From NCBI RefSeq assembly GCF_000382065.1, contig NZ_KB907502.1, positions 1 to 64,000 of the forward strand: a DNA stretch of 64,000 nucleotides. Direction: 5' to 3'. The DNA comes from Stenotrophomonas hibiscicola ATCC 19867 (GTDB taxonomy: Bacteria; Pseudomonadota; Gammaproteobacteria; Xanthomonadales; Xanthomonadaceae). Below the pieces are notes generated by a model that saw only the letters and a program-made list of their open reading frames with translations, was not told the DNA's origin and ran no database searches. How positions within the stretch are numbered: the stretch's first letter is position 1; each line of letters opens with the position of its first letter. A program made the translations under genes and the position numbers. This document shows positions 8,553 to 16,665 of the stretch, one piece after another.

Positions 8553-9977
8553 ATGTCCCAGCGCCAACCCGGCATCGCCTCCCACGGCGGCGAAAACACG
8601 GCATTCATCGTCCTCATCAGCTGCGTGGCCACCCTCGGTGGATTCCTGTTCGGCTTCGATAGTGGTGTCATCAATGGCACGGTCGACGGCCTTCGCCAGG
8701 CCTTCAACTCCAGCGAGGCGGCGCTTGGTTTCGAAGTCGCTTCGATGCTGCTGGGGTGTGCGGTCGGTGCCTTCCTGGCAGGCTGGCTGGGGGATCGCCT
8801 GGGCCGCCGAGGCGTGCTGATCGTGTCGGCGCTGATGTTCCTGGTTTCGGCGCTGGGCGCCGGTGCCGCTCACGCTTCCTGGCTGTTCATCGCCGCGCGC
8901 GTGCTGGGCGGTTTCGCGGTGGGCGCGGCCAGCGTGATGTCGCCGGCCTACATCGCCGAGGTGGCCTCGGCGCGCTATCGCGGGCGCTTGGCCACGGTGC
9001 AGCAGATGGCGATCATCTGCGGCCTGTTCGCCGCCTTCCTCAGCAATTACCTGCTGGCCCGTGCCGCTGGGGCGTCGACCGAGCCGCTATGGCTGGGCCA
9101 TGAGGCCTGGCGCTGGATGTTCTGGATGCAGGCGCTGCCATCGGGGCTGTTCCTGCTGCTGTTGCTGGTGATTCCCGAAAGCCCGCGCTTCCTGGTCGTG
9201 AAGGGGCGCCCGGAGCAGGCGAGGGCGGTGTTGGCGCGGCTGTACGGCGAGGCCGCAGCCACGGCCAAGCAGGCCGAGATCGAGGCGAGCCTGGCCCAGG
9301 ACCAGCACAAGCCACGCTTCGCCGACCTGCGCGACAAGGTCACCGGCAGGCTGCGCCCGATCCTCTGGGTCGGCATCGGCCTGGCGATGTTCCAGCAGCT
9401 GGTCGGCATCAACGTGGTGTTCTACTACGGCGCGGTGCTGTGGCAGGCGGTGGGGTTCTCGGAAAGCGACGCGCTGCTGATCAATGTATTGTCCGGTGCG
9501 CTGAGCATCGGTGCCTGCCTGCTGACAGTGCTGCTGATCGACCGCATCGGACGCAAGCCGCTGCTGTGGATCGGCTCGGTCGGCATGTCGGTAGCGCTGG
9601 TACTGATGGTGGTCGCGTTCGCCAGTGGCAGTCTCGCCGACGGTCGCCTGCAACTGTCCGACGGCATGGGCCGGCTGGCGCTGGTGGCGGCCAACGTCTA
9701 TGTGGTGTTCTTCAACATGTCCTGGGGCCCGGTGATGTGGGTGATGCTGGGTGAAATGTTCCCCAACCAGATCCGCGGCCCGGCATTGGCCGTCGCCGGT
9801 GCGGCGCAGTGGACGTCGAATTTCGCGATCACCGTGACGTTCCCGATGCTGCTGGCGGGCATCGGCCTGGCCGGGGCCTACGGGATCTATACGGTGGCGG
9901 CCATCCTCTCGATCTTCTTCGTGGTCCGCTACGTGCGCGAGACCAAGGGCAAGGAGCTGGAGCAGATGGAAGGCTGA
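8553..9977 (+). CDS. Sugar porter family MFS transporter
   Basis: A 474-residue twelve-helix inner-membrane sugar:proton symporter of the GalP/XylE class. Diagnostic motifs are GGFLFGFDSGVINGTVDGL in helix 1, GDRLGRRG in the 2-3 loop, PESPRFLVVKGR after helix 6, QQLVGINVVFYYG in helix 7 and DRIGRKPLL in the 8-9 loop. The exact sugar is unknown. ATG 8553 matches the usual N-terminal length; the longer reading adds 49 residues without family character. It is a monocistronic gene divergent from fdxA. Confidence 0.92.
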   Translation: MSQRQPGIASHGGENTAFIVLISCVATLGGFLFGFDSGVINGTVDGLRQAFNSSEAALGFEVASMLLGCAVGAFLAGWLGDRLGRRGVLIVSALMFLVSALGAGAAHASWLFIAARVLGGFAVGAASVMSPAYIAEVASARYRGRLATVQQMAIICGLFAAFLSNYLLARAAGASTEPLWLGHEAWRWMFWMQALPSGLFLLLLLVIPESPRFLVVKGRPEQARAVLARLYGEAAATAKQAEIEASLAQDQHKPRFADLRDKVTGRLRPILWVGIGLAMFQQLVGINVVFYYGAVLWQAVGFSESDALLINVLSGALSIGACLLTVLLIDRIGRKPLLWIGSVGMSVALVLMVVAFASGSLADGRLQLSDGMGRLALVAANVYVVFFNMSWGPVMWVMLGEMFPNQIRGPALAVAGAAQWTSNFAITVTFPMLLAGIGLAGAYGIYTVAAILSIFFVVRYVRETKGKELEQMEG

Positions 9978-10027
9978 CGCTGCCCGGCTTCGGTTGCATT
10001 CCGTTGGCGCCTCGGTGTCATCGAGGG

Positions 10028-10133
10028 CGAAGGCGGGGCAGCCCAATCCGGGACACGCCGTGAACCCATCCATGGGGGCTCGATGGCGCCATCCATGGCG
10101 CCAACGGTCCCGGCTTGAGCTGCCCCGCCTTCG
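10028..10133. repeat. Long palindrome, copy B; main content of gene-free 9978-10364
   Basis: Arms at 10028-10054 and 10107-10133 pair in 25 of 27 positions. The 52-base centre is the reverse complement of copy A's, with one G/A change and one compensated change in an inner hairpin (GGCGCC...GGCGCC here, GGCGGC...GCCGCC in A). It lies between the sugar porter and the tRNA-Glu terminator. The remaining 10134-10319 shows no gene or clear signal. Confidence 0.85.
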
Positions 10134-10319
10134 CGTCAGGCATTGCGGTTCTGGCGGACGCAGGTCTGCGCGTCGGGATTGAATTGGCTGCGGAGGAGCG
10201 AGGCTGTTCGTGCCGCCGTCGCGGGAAACTGTCAGGGTGGCCCACCCCCTCCCACGCAGGAACAGGAAGGCGCTACTGCGACCAGGCCGACCGATGCCGA
10301 TGCAAACCCCGGAAAACAG

Positions 10320-10345
10320 AAAAGCCCGCACAAGGCGGGCTTTTT
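10320..10345. terminator. Bidirectional terminator after tRNA-Glu
   Basis: AAAAGCCCGC/GCGGGCTTTTT stem-loop flanked by A and T runs. It lies 20 bases downstream of the tRNA-Glu 3' end on the minus strand and could also stop plus-strand reading from the sugar porter side. Confidence 0.88.
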
Positions 10346-10364
10346 CGGTTCCTGCTGCGGCGAC

Positions 10365-10440
10365 TGGCGCTCCCTAGGGGACTCGAACCCCTGTTTTAGC
10401 CTTGAGAGGGCCACGTCCTAACCACTAGACGAAGGGAGCG
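10365..10440 (-). tRNA. tRNA-Glu(CTC)
   Basis: A 76-nt tRNA with acceptor CGCTCCC paired with GGGAGCG and encoded CCA. The anticodon loop is CTCTCAA, giving CTC for GAG codons. The TTCGAGT T-loop is intact. It is divergent from pcnB. Confidence 0.95.
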
Positions 10441-10485
10441 TAACTGTGTCGCTGCCGAGGCAGGAGCGCTAGTATATGCACCTCG

Positions 10486-11871
10486 ATGCCATTGGGCAAT
10501 CCCGAAACTTCAACCGGAAGCGCCAACATCATTTCCCCTGCTACATCACCGTTCAGCCTGCGCGTCATCCCGCGCGACCAGCACACGATCTCCCGCAAGG
10601 ACATCAGCCCGAACGCCCTGCGCGTGCTTTATCGCCTGCGCGATGCCGGCTTCGGCGCCTACCTTGTCGGCGGCGCGGTGCGCGATCTGCTGGTCAATGG
10701 CCAACCCAAGGATTTCGACGTGGCCACCGACGCCACGCCCGAACAGGTCAAGCAGCTGTTCCGCAACTGCCGACTGATCGGCCGCCGGTTCCGCCTCGCC
10801 CACGTTGTGTTCGGCCGCGAAATCATCGAAGTCGCCACCTTCCGCGCCAACAGCGATGACGGCAGCGGCGACCGCGAGATGGAAAACGGCATGCTCGTGC
10901 GCGACAACGTGTACGGGACCATCGAAGACGACGCCATCCGCCGCGACTTCACCTGCAACGCCCTGTACTACGCCATCGAGGACTTCTCGGTGCGCGACTA
11001 CACCGGTGGCTTCGAGGACGTGCAGGCGCGCCTGATGAAGCTGATCGGCGACCCGGTGCAGCGCTACCAGGAAGACCCGGTACGCATGCTGCGAGCGGTG
11101 CGCCTGGCGGCCAAGCTCGGCTTCCAGATCGAGGAGGGTACTGCCGCGCCGATCCCGCACCTGGCCGGCCTGCTCAACGAAGCCGCGCCAGCGCGCCTGT
11201 TCGAGGAAGTGCTCAAGCTGTTCCTGTCCGGACACGGCGTGGCCAGCTTCGAAGGCCTTGAGCGTTACGGCCTGCTCGACGTGCTGTTCCCGGAAAGCGC
11301 CAAGGCGCTGAAAGCCAACCGCACCGGCGCGCTGCGCCGCATGCTGGTCGAGGGCCTGGCCAATACCGATGCGCGGGTGGCCAACGACGAACCGGTCTCG
11401 CCGGCGTTCCTGTTCGCGCTGCTGCTGTGGCCGGGGTTCTGCCGTGCACAGGCGACCCTGCTCAAGCAGGGCGTGGCACCGGAAGAGGCGCAGCGCCGCG
11501 CCGCCGACCGCGTCACCGTGCAGCAGTTGAGCACCATCGCGCTGCCGCGCCGCTTCTCGCTGCCGATGCAGGAAATCTGGCTGCTGCAGTCGCGCTTCAG
11601 CTCGCGCCAGCGCAAGCGCGTGTTCCGCACCCTGACCCATCCGCGCTTCCGTGCCGCGTTCGATTTCCTCAGCCTGCGCCAGGTGGCGTCGTCCGAGCAC
11701 GCCGCCGATGTCGAGTTCTGGCGCGAAGCGCAGGCGCAGTCCGGGCGTGAGCTGGAGTCGTCGCTGGATGCGATGCACAGCGAAGAAGGCGATGACGAGA
11801 GCGGAGCGCCGCGCAAGCGCCGCCGTCGCCGCCGTCGTCCGGGTGCCCCGGCCGGTGCAGCGGGCGAGTAG
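10486..11871 (+). CDS. pcnB: Poly(A) polymerase I
   Basis: PcnB adds 3' poly(A) tails that promote RNA decay. The 461-residue protein has the class II nucleotidyltransferase core: AYLVGGAVRDLL, then KDFDVATDATPEQV with the catalytic Asp pair, IGRRFRLAHV and EDAIRRDFTCNALYY. The C-terminal 20 residues are very basic (KRRRRRRRRPG), as often in PcnB for RNA binding. The first 20 residues before FSLRVIPRDQH are poorly conserved, so the true start could lie downstream. folK starts four bases after the stop, as in many proteobacteria. Confidence 0.95.
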   Translation: MPLGNPETSTGSANIISPATSPFSLRVIPRDQHTISRKDISPNALRVLYRLRDAGFGAYLVGGAVRDLLVNGQPKDFDVATDATPEQVKQLFRNCRLIGRRFRLAHVVFGREIIEVATFRANSDDGSGDREMENGMLVRDNVYGTIEDDAIRRDFTCNALYYAIEDFSVRDYTGGFEDVQARLMKLIGDPVQRYQEDPVRMLRAVRLAAKLGFQIEEGTAAPIPHLAGLLNEAAPARLFEEVLKLFLSGHGVASFEGLERYGLLDVLFPESAKALKANRTGALRRMLVEGLANTDARVANDEPVSPAFLFALLLWPGFCRAQATLLKQGVAPEEAQRRAADRVTVQQLSTIALPRRFSLPMQEIWLLQSRFSSRQRKRVFRTLTHPRFRAAFDFLSLRQVASSEHAADVEFWREAQAQSGRELESSLDAMHSEEGDDESGAPRKRRRRRRRPGAPAGAAGE

Positions 11872-11874
11872 GCG

Positions 11875-12360
11875 ATGACCCCTGCCTGGATCGGCCTCGG
11901 CGCCAACCTCGGCGACGCGGCCGCCACCGTCGGCGCGGCGATTGCCGCGCTGGACGGCCTGCCCGGGACCCGGCTGCGCCAGGCCTCGCGGCTTTACGCA
12001 ACGCCGGCCTGGGGCAATGAAGACCAGCTGCCGTTCGTCAATGCGGTGGCCTCGGTCGAAACCATCTTGCCGGCCGATGAGCTGCTGCAGGCCATGCTGG
12101 CGCTGGAGCAGCGCTTCGGTCGCGTGCGCGATCCGGCAGTGCACTGGGGCCCGCGCGCGCTGGACCTGGACCTGTTGTTGTACGGCGTGCAGGAGCTCGA
12201 CCAGCCCGGGCTGAAGGTGCCACACCCGTACATGCACGAACGGGCCTTCGTGTTGGTGCCGCTGGCCGAAATCGCGCCGGATCTGGCCATTCCCGGCCAC
12301 GGCCGCGTGCGGGACGCAGTGGTGCGGGTGGACGCCTGCGGGATTACCCCGATAGGGTGA
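11875..12360 (+). CDS. folK: 2-amino-4-hydroxy-6-hydroxymethyldihydropteridine pyrophosphokinase
   Basis: FolK transfers pyrophosphate from ATP to the pterin precursor of folate. The 161-residue protein has GLGANLGD near the start, [14 protein letters not shown] in the middle and [20 protein letters not shown], all family signatures. It directly follows pcnB and precedes panB by 34 bases, so the three and panC may share a transcript. Confidence 0.95.
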   Translation: MTPAWIGLGANLGDAAATVGAAIAALDGLPGTRLRQASRLYATPAWGNEDQLPFVNAVASVETILPADELLQAMLALEQRFGRVRDPAVHWGPRALDLDLLLYGVQELDQPGLKVPHPYMHERAFVLVPLAEIAPDLAIPGHGRVRDAVVRVDACGITPIG

Positions 12361-12394
12361 TAATGCCCGGGTTATCTCCCCCGGTTATCAGCAC

Positions 12395-13210
12395 ATGAGC
12401 ACCCACGCAGACAGCAAGCCCTGGACCGTTCCCGCCCTGGCCGAGGCCAAGCGCAATGGCCAGAAGCTGGTCATGTTGACCGCCTACGACTCCAGCTTCG
12501 CCCGCACTTTCGACGCCAATGGCGTTGACCTGATCCTGATCGGCGATTCGCTGGGCATGGTGGTGCAGGGCCATGATTCGACCCTGCCGGTGACCGTGGC
12601 CGACATGGTCTACCACACCCGCGCCGTGGCCCGCGTGCTGCAGCGTGCGCTGCTGGTGGCGGACCTGCCCTTCGGCGCCGATGCCACCCCGGAGCGCGCG
12701 CTGGATGCCTCGCTGCAGCTGCTGCAGGCCGGTGCCGAGATGGTCAAGATCGAAGGTGCCGGCTTCAAGGTCGACATCATCCGCTACCTGGTCGAGCGCG
12801 AGATTCCGGTCTGCGCGCACCTGGGCCTGACCCCGCAATCGGTGCTGCGCCTGGGCGGCTTCAAGATCCAGGGCCGCGGCGATGCCGCGCGCCAGCTGGT
12901 GAAAGATGCCAGGGCCGTGGCCGCTGCCGGCGCCAGCATCATGGTGCTTGAGTGCGTGCCGACCCCGGTTGCCGCCGAGGTGACCGCTGCGGTGGAGGTG
13001 CCGACCATCGGCATCGGTGCCGGCCCGCACTGCGATGGCCAGGTGCTGGTGCTGCACGATTTCCTCGGCCTGGACAGCGGTCATCGCCGCCCCAAGTTCG
13101 TCAAGGATTTCCTTGCCGAAGGCGGCTCGGTGGCCGGTGCCACCCGTGCCTTTGCCGACGCCGTGCGCGACGGCAGTTTCCCCGACGAACAGCACGCCTA
13201 CGCCCAATGA
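12395..13210 (+). CDS. panB: 3-methyl-2-oxobutanoate hydroxymethyltransferase
   Basis: PanB transfers a hydroxymethyl group from 5,10-methylene-THF to ketoisovalerate, the first step of pantothenate synthesis. The 271-residue protein shows [39 protein letters not shown] and [18 protein letters not shown]. The stop overlaps the panC start as ATGA. Pathway partners panC and panD follow at once. Confidence 0.97.
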   Translation: MSTHADSKPWTVPALAEAKRNGQKLVMLTAYDSSFARTFDANGVDLILIGDSLGMVVQGHDSTLPVTVADMVYHTRAVARVLQRALLVADLPFGADATPERALDASLQLLQAGAEMVKIEGAGFKVDIIRYLVEREIPVCAHLGLTPQSVLRLGGFKIQGRGDAARQLVKDARAVAAAGASIMVLECVPTPVAAEVTAAVEVPTIGIGAGPHCDGQVLVLHDFLGLDSGHRRPKFVKDFLAEGGSVAGATRAFADAVRDGSFPDEQHAYAQ

Positions 13211-14046
13211 TCCAGACCTTCAACGAGCTTGGCGCATTGCGCGAGCAGATCGCCCACTGGAAGCGCGAGGGCCTGCGCGTGGCGCTGGTGCCCACCATGG
13301 GCAACCTTCACGGTGGCCATCATTCCCTGGTGACCTTGGCCCGCCAGTACGCCGACAAGGTGGTGGCAAGCATCTTCGTCAACCCGACCCAGTTCGGGCC
13401 GGACGAGGATTTCAGTCGCTATCCGCGTACGCCCGAGGCCGATGTGGCCGGGCTGGAACAGGTCGGCTGCGATGCGGTGTGGCTGCCCAGCGTGGAGGCG
13501 ATGTATCCGCTGGGCGTGGACAAGACCACGCGCATGCACGCGCCGGGTGTCAGTGAAGTGCTTGAAGGTACCAGTCGCCCGGGTCACTTCGACGGCGTGT
13601 GCACGGTGGTAGCGCGCCTGTTCCTGCAGGTGCAGCCGGACGTGGCTGTGTTCGGCCGCAAGGACTACCAGCAGCTGGCTGTCATCAGGCAGATGGTGGC
13701 CGAACTGTCGTTCCCGATCCAGATCGTCGGTGCCGAGATCGTGCGTGACGAGGATGGCCTGGCCAAGAGTTCGCGCAACCAGTACCTGAGCGCGGAACAG
13801 CGCCCGGTCGCGACCGCCATTCACCGCACCCTGCTGGGCATGCGCGAGGGCTACGTGGCCGGTCACCCGCGCGAACGCATCGAGGCCGATGCCACCGCCG
13901 CACTGCAGGCGGCCGGTTTCCAGGTCGACTATGCGGTGCTGCGCACCCCGGAGCTGGCCGAGCCGACCTTCGACGGCGGTGGCCGCGTGGCGCTGATCGC
14001 CGCGCGACTGGGTACGACCCGGCTGATCGACAACCTGGAATTCTGA
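13207..14046 (+). CDS. panC: Pantothenate synthetase
   Basis: PanC joins pantoate and beta-alanine with ATP. The 279-residue protein has [15 protein letters not shown] (the HIGH-like nucleotide site), [10 protein letters not shown] and [15 protein letters not shown] (the KMSKS-like loop). ATG 13207 overlaps the panB stop. After panC, 160 bases separate it from panD and include a short dyad repeat. Confidence 0.97.
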   Translation: MIQTFNELGALREQIAHWKREGLRVALVPTMGNLHGGHHSLVTLARQYADKVVASIFVNPTQFGPDEDFSRYPRTPEADVAGLEQVGCDAVWLPSVEAMYPLGVDKTTRMHAPGVSEVLEGTSRPGHFDGVCTVVARLFLQVQPDVAVFGRKDYQQLAVIRQMVAELSFPIQIVGAEIVRDEDGLAKSSRNQYLSAEQRPVATAIHRTLLGMREGYVAGHPRERIEADATAALQAAGFQVDYAVLRTPELAEPTFDGGGRVALIAARLGTTRLIDNLEF

Positions 14047-14071
14047 GCTCCGGCGGCGCCGCGCGATGCAT

Positions 14072-14111
14072 GGGGTCAGATGCCTTTTCCAGGGGAAAGG
14101 GTTCTGACCCC
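14072..14111. repeat. GGGGTCAG dyad repeat, copy 1
   Basis: A 40-base imperfect palindrome: GGGGTCAGATGCCTTTTCC, a centre, then GGAAAGGGTTCTGACCCC. A second member with different inner bases lies at 45964-46003. It sits between panC and panD. I treat it as an interspersed repeat, since the outer GGGTCAG ends are shared and the inner stem differs. Confidence 0.8.
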
Positions 14112-14206
14112 GGTTTCACCGCCTACCTGAACAGGTTGCCGGCCGTGATGCCCCGCGCTGTGCGGGTGCTAGAATCCGCTCTTTCCTTTGCCGTTGCAGC
14201 GCCCCC

Positions 14207-14587
14207 ATGCACCTGTCCCTGCTCAAGACCAAGATCCATCGCGCCACCGTCACCCATTCCGAGCTGAACTACGAAGGCTCGATCGCCATCGATGACAACC
14301 TGCTGGATGCCACCGGCATCCGCGAGTTCGAGCAGGTGCACATCTGGGACGTGACCAACGGTGCGCGCTTCTCGACCTATGCCATCCGCGCCGAAGCCGG
14401 CAGCGGCGTTGTCTCGCTCAACGGTGGCGCCGCGCGCCACGTGCAGGTCGGTGACATCATCATCATCGCCGCGTTCGCCAGCATGACCGAGCAGGAAGCC
14501 GACAGCTTCAAGCCGAAGCTGGTGTACGTTGATGGCAAGAACCAGATCACCCACACCAACGACACGATCCCGACCCAGGCCGCATGA
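14207..14587 (+). CDS. panD: Aspartate 1-decarboxylase
   Basis: PanD makes beta-alanine from aspartate using a pyruvoyl group formed by self-cleavage. The 126-residue proenzyme has the cleavage site NYEGSIAID, Gly24-Ser25, and [10 protein letters not shown], as in the family. It completes the local panBCD set. Its stop overlaps the pgi start by four bases. Confidence 0.97.
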   Translation: MHLSLLKTKIHRATVTHSELNYEGSIAIDDNLLDATGIREFEQVHIWDVTNGARFSTYAIRAEAGSGVVSLNGGAARHVQVGDIIIIAAFASMTEQEADSFKPKLVYVDGKNQITHTNDTIPTQAA

Positions 14588-16098
14588 CAACGAACAACGG
14601 ATTCGACTCGCTGCATTCCCACGCCCAGCGCCTGAAGGGCGCAAGCATCCCCAGCCTGCTCGCCGCCGAACCCGGCCGCGTGCAGGATCTGGCGCTGCGG
14701 GTCGGTCCGTTGTACGTCAACTTCGCGCGGCAGAAATACGATGCCGCCGCGCTGCAGGCGTTGCTGGCGCTGGCTGCCGAACGTGATGTCGGCGGCGCCA
14801 TCACGCGCCTGTTCCGTGGCGAGCAGGTCAATCTGACCGAGGGTCGCGCCGCACTGCACACCGCATTGCGCGGCGACGTGGTCGATGCACCGGTTGCCGC
14901 TGAGGCCTATGCCACCGCGCGCGAGATCCGCCAGCGCATGGGCGTGCTGGTGCGCGCGCTGGAAGACAGCGGCGTAACCGACGTGGTCAGTGTCGGCATC
15001 GGTGGTTCCGACCTCGGTCCGCGCCTGGTCGCCGATGCGCTGCGTCCGGTCAGCGGTGCGCGCCTGCGCGTGCATTTCGTGTCGAACGTGGACGGCGCCG
15101 CCATGCAGCGCACGCTGGCCACGCTGGATCCGGCGAAGACCGCGGGCATCCTGATTTCCAAGACCTTCGGCACGCAGGAAACCCTGCTCAACGGCCAGAT
15201 CCTGCACGACTGGCTGGGGGGCAGCGAGCGCCTGTATGCCGTCAGCGCCAATCCGGAACGCGCGGCCAAGGCTTTCGCGATCGCCGCCGATCACGTGCTG
15301 CCGATGTGGGACTGGGTCGGTGGCCGTTATTCGCTGTGGTCGGCCGTGGGTTTCCCGATCGCGCTGGCCATCGGTTTCGAGCGCTTCGAGCAGCTGCTGG
15401 AAGGCGCCGCGCAGATGGATGCGCATGCGCTGGATGCACCGCTGGAGCGCAACCTGCCGGTGCTGCACGGCCTGACCGACATCTGGAACCGCAACCTGCT
15501 GGGCCATGCCACGCACGCGGTGATGACCTACGACCAGCGCCTGGCGCTGCTGCCGGCCTACCTGCAGCAGCTGGTGATGGAAAGCCTGGGCAAGCGCGTG
15601 CAGCGTGACGGACAGCCGGTCACCACCGACACCGTGCCGGTGTGGTGGGGCGGGGCGGGCACCGACGTGCAGCACAGCTTCTTCCAGGCGCTGCACCAGG
15701 GCACCAGCATCGTTCCGGCCGACTTCATCGGCTGCGTGCACAGCGACGATCCCTACACGATCAATCATCAGGCCCTGTTGGCCAACCTGCTGGCGCAGAC
15801 CGAAGCACTGGCCAATGGCCAGAGCAGCGACGACCCGCACCGCGATTACCCCGGGGGCCGCCCGAGCACGCTGATCCTGCTCGACGCACTGACCCCGCAG
15901 GCGCTGGGCGCACTGATCGCCATGTACGAACACGCTGTGTACGTGCAGTCGGTGATCTGGAACATCAATGCCTTCGACCAGTTCGGTGTCGAGCTTGGCA
16001 AGCAGCTGGCCAGTGGCCTGTTGCCGGCGCTGCAGGGTGAGGATGTGGCGATTGCCGATCCGATGACCCGCGAGATACTGGCGCAGCTGAAGCGCTGA
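14584..16098 (+). CDS. pgi: Glucose-6-phosphate isomerase
   Basis: Pgi interconverts glucose-6-phosphate and fructose-6-phosphate. The 504-residue protein has [29 protein letters not shown], the [18 protein letters not shown] active-site region with His, and [19 protein letters not shown] near the end. Translation is probably coupled to panD through an ATGA overlap. In an Entner-Doudoroff organism it connects glucose with mannose and polysaccharide precursors. Confidence 0.97.
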   Translation: MTTNNGFDSLHSHAQRLKGASIPSLLAAEPGRVQDLALRVGPLYVNFARQKYDAAALQALLALAAERDVGGAITRLFRGEQVNLTEGRAALHTALRGDVVDAPVAAEAYATAREIRQRMGVLVRALEDSGVTDVVSVGIGGSDLGPRLVADALRPVSGARLRVHFVSNVDGAAMQRTLATLDPAKTAGILISKTFGTQETLLNGQILHDWLGGSERLYAVSANPERAAKAFAIAADHVLPMWDWVGGRYSLWSAVGFPIALAIGFERFEQLLEGAAQMDAHALDAPLERNLPVLHGLTDIWNRNLLGHATHAVMTYDQRLALLPAYLQQLVMESLGKRVQRDGQPVTTDTVPVWWGGAGTDVQHSFFQALHQGTSIVPADFIGCVHSDDPYTINHQALLANLLAQTEALANGQSSDDPHRDYPGGRPSTLILLDALTPQALGALIAMYEHAVYVQSVIWNINAFDQFGVELGKQLASGLLPALQGEDVAIADPMTREILAQLKR

Positions 16099-16378
16099 GC
16101 CCGGTCGTGGATGCGCCGGCGACAGGCCGGCCATCCCATGCCTTCCGTTCCTGCCATTCCGGGGCCCTGCGGCGTTGCCCATGCAGCGTATTCGCGTGCC
16201 TGCGGCAGCGCAGCTTGACTACGCATGGCGTGCCAATGCAGTGTGCATGGGCGGCTGTACCTGTCATCCAGTATCGCTCGCAGCATGATGTTGATGCCAG
16301 GGACTGGCCGTATCCGGAGGGACGTGGAATCGATCCGTGTCCTCAACGCCTCATGTTGTGAATGACAGGAGATTGCGA
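16099..16378. other. Leader region of the lanthipeptide locus
   Basis: A 280-base stretch with no convincing gene. It should carry the promoter of the precursor gene. A TTGACT at 16215-16220 is a possible -35 element, but no good -10 box lies at the right distance, so I do not annotate a promoter. It is less GC-rich than the flanking genes. Confidence 0.5.
16367..16371 (+). promoter_or_regulatory. Ribosome binding site that sets the lanA start
   Basis: AGGAG seven bases before ATG 16379. It decides against an in-frame GTG 42 bases upstream at 16337, which has no such site. Confidence 0.85.
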
Positions 16379-16585
16379 ATGGATCTGAATGACGACGTTG
16401 TGTCCGGCTGGCTCAATGGCTCGGACGATGTGGATGGGTGCGCCAACCCTGCGGGTTCGCTGTTCATCTACGGTGCGGCAGCCACCGAAGCGGCCCTCAC
16501 CGGGGCTTCGGACACCATGATCACCGGTGGCACCAACGAGTGCACCACCACGGTATCGGTGATCAACCACTGCCTGTGTTGCTGA
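16379..16585 (+). CDS. lanA: Class II lanthipeptide precursor peptide
   Basis: A 68-residue prepeptide that LanM, encoded 80 bases downstream, would modify. An acidic leader (residues 1-51) contains CANPAGS at 21-27, like the [HN]PAG motif in leaders of the mersacidin/lichenicidin group, and ends in the double-glycine site MITGG. The predicted core is TNECTTTVSVINHCLCC, 17 residues with four Cys and five Thr/Ser. That is enough for several lanthionine or methyllanthionine rings plus dehydrated residues. Cys21 inside the leader is unusual. The assignment rests on size, the GG cleavage motif, the Cys/Thr-rich tail and linkage to lanM. The product's activity and exact ring pattern are unknown. 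Confidence 0.88.
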   Translation: MDLNDDVVSGWLNGSDDVDGCANPAGSLFIYGAAATEAALTGASDTMITGGTNECTTTVSVINHCLCC

Positions 16586-16595
16586 TGTAGCCCGT

Positions 16596-16629
16596 GCCGG
16601 CACGCAGAGGCATGCAGCTGCGTGCCGGC
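16596..16629 (+). promoter_or_regulatory. Hairpin between lanA and lanM
   Basis: Perfect 12-bp stem GCCGGCACGCAG/CTGCGTGCCGGC around a 10-base loop, ten bases past the precursor stop. No T-run follows, so it is not a full terminator. In lanthipeptide operons a hairpin here commonly lowers enzyme expression relative to the precursor and protects the upstream mRNA; that role is inferred. Confidence 0.75.
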
Positions 16630-16665
16630 GACTGGAACAGACTCTTGAATCTCGCAGGGGGCGTA

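Noticed and set aside
10546..12300. A 584-residue minus-strand ORF opposite pcnB and folK
   Set aside because: It spans two well-supported genes on the other strand and has no recognisable motif.
16181..16288. A 35-codon ORF upstream of lanA encoding a peptide with three Cys and a GG
   Set aside because: No ribosome binding site, almost no Ser/Thr after the GG, and no similarity to the precursor. It is worth a glance only if the locus proves to make two peptides.
16337..16378. GTG 16337 as an upstream start for the lanthipeptide precursor
   Set aside because: It has no ribosome site, whereas ATG 16379 has AGGAG at ideal spacing.
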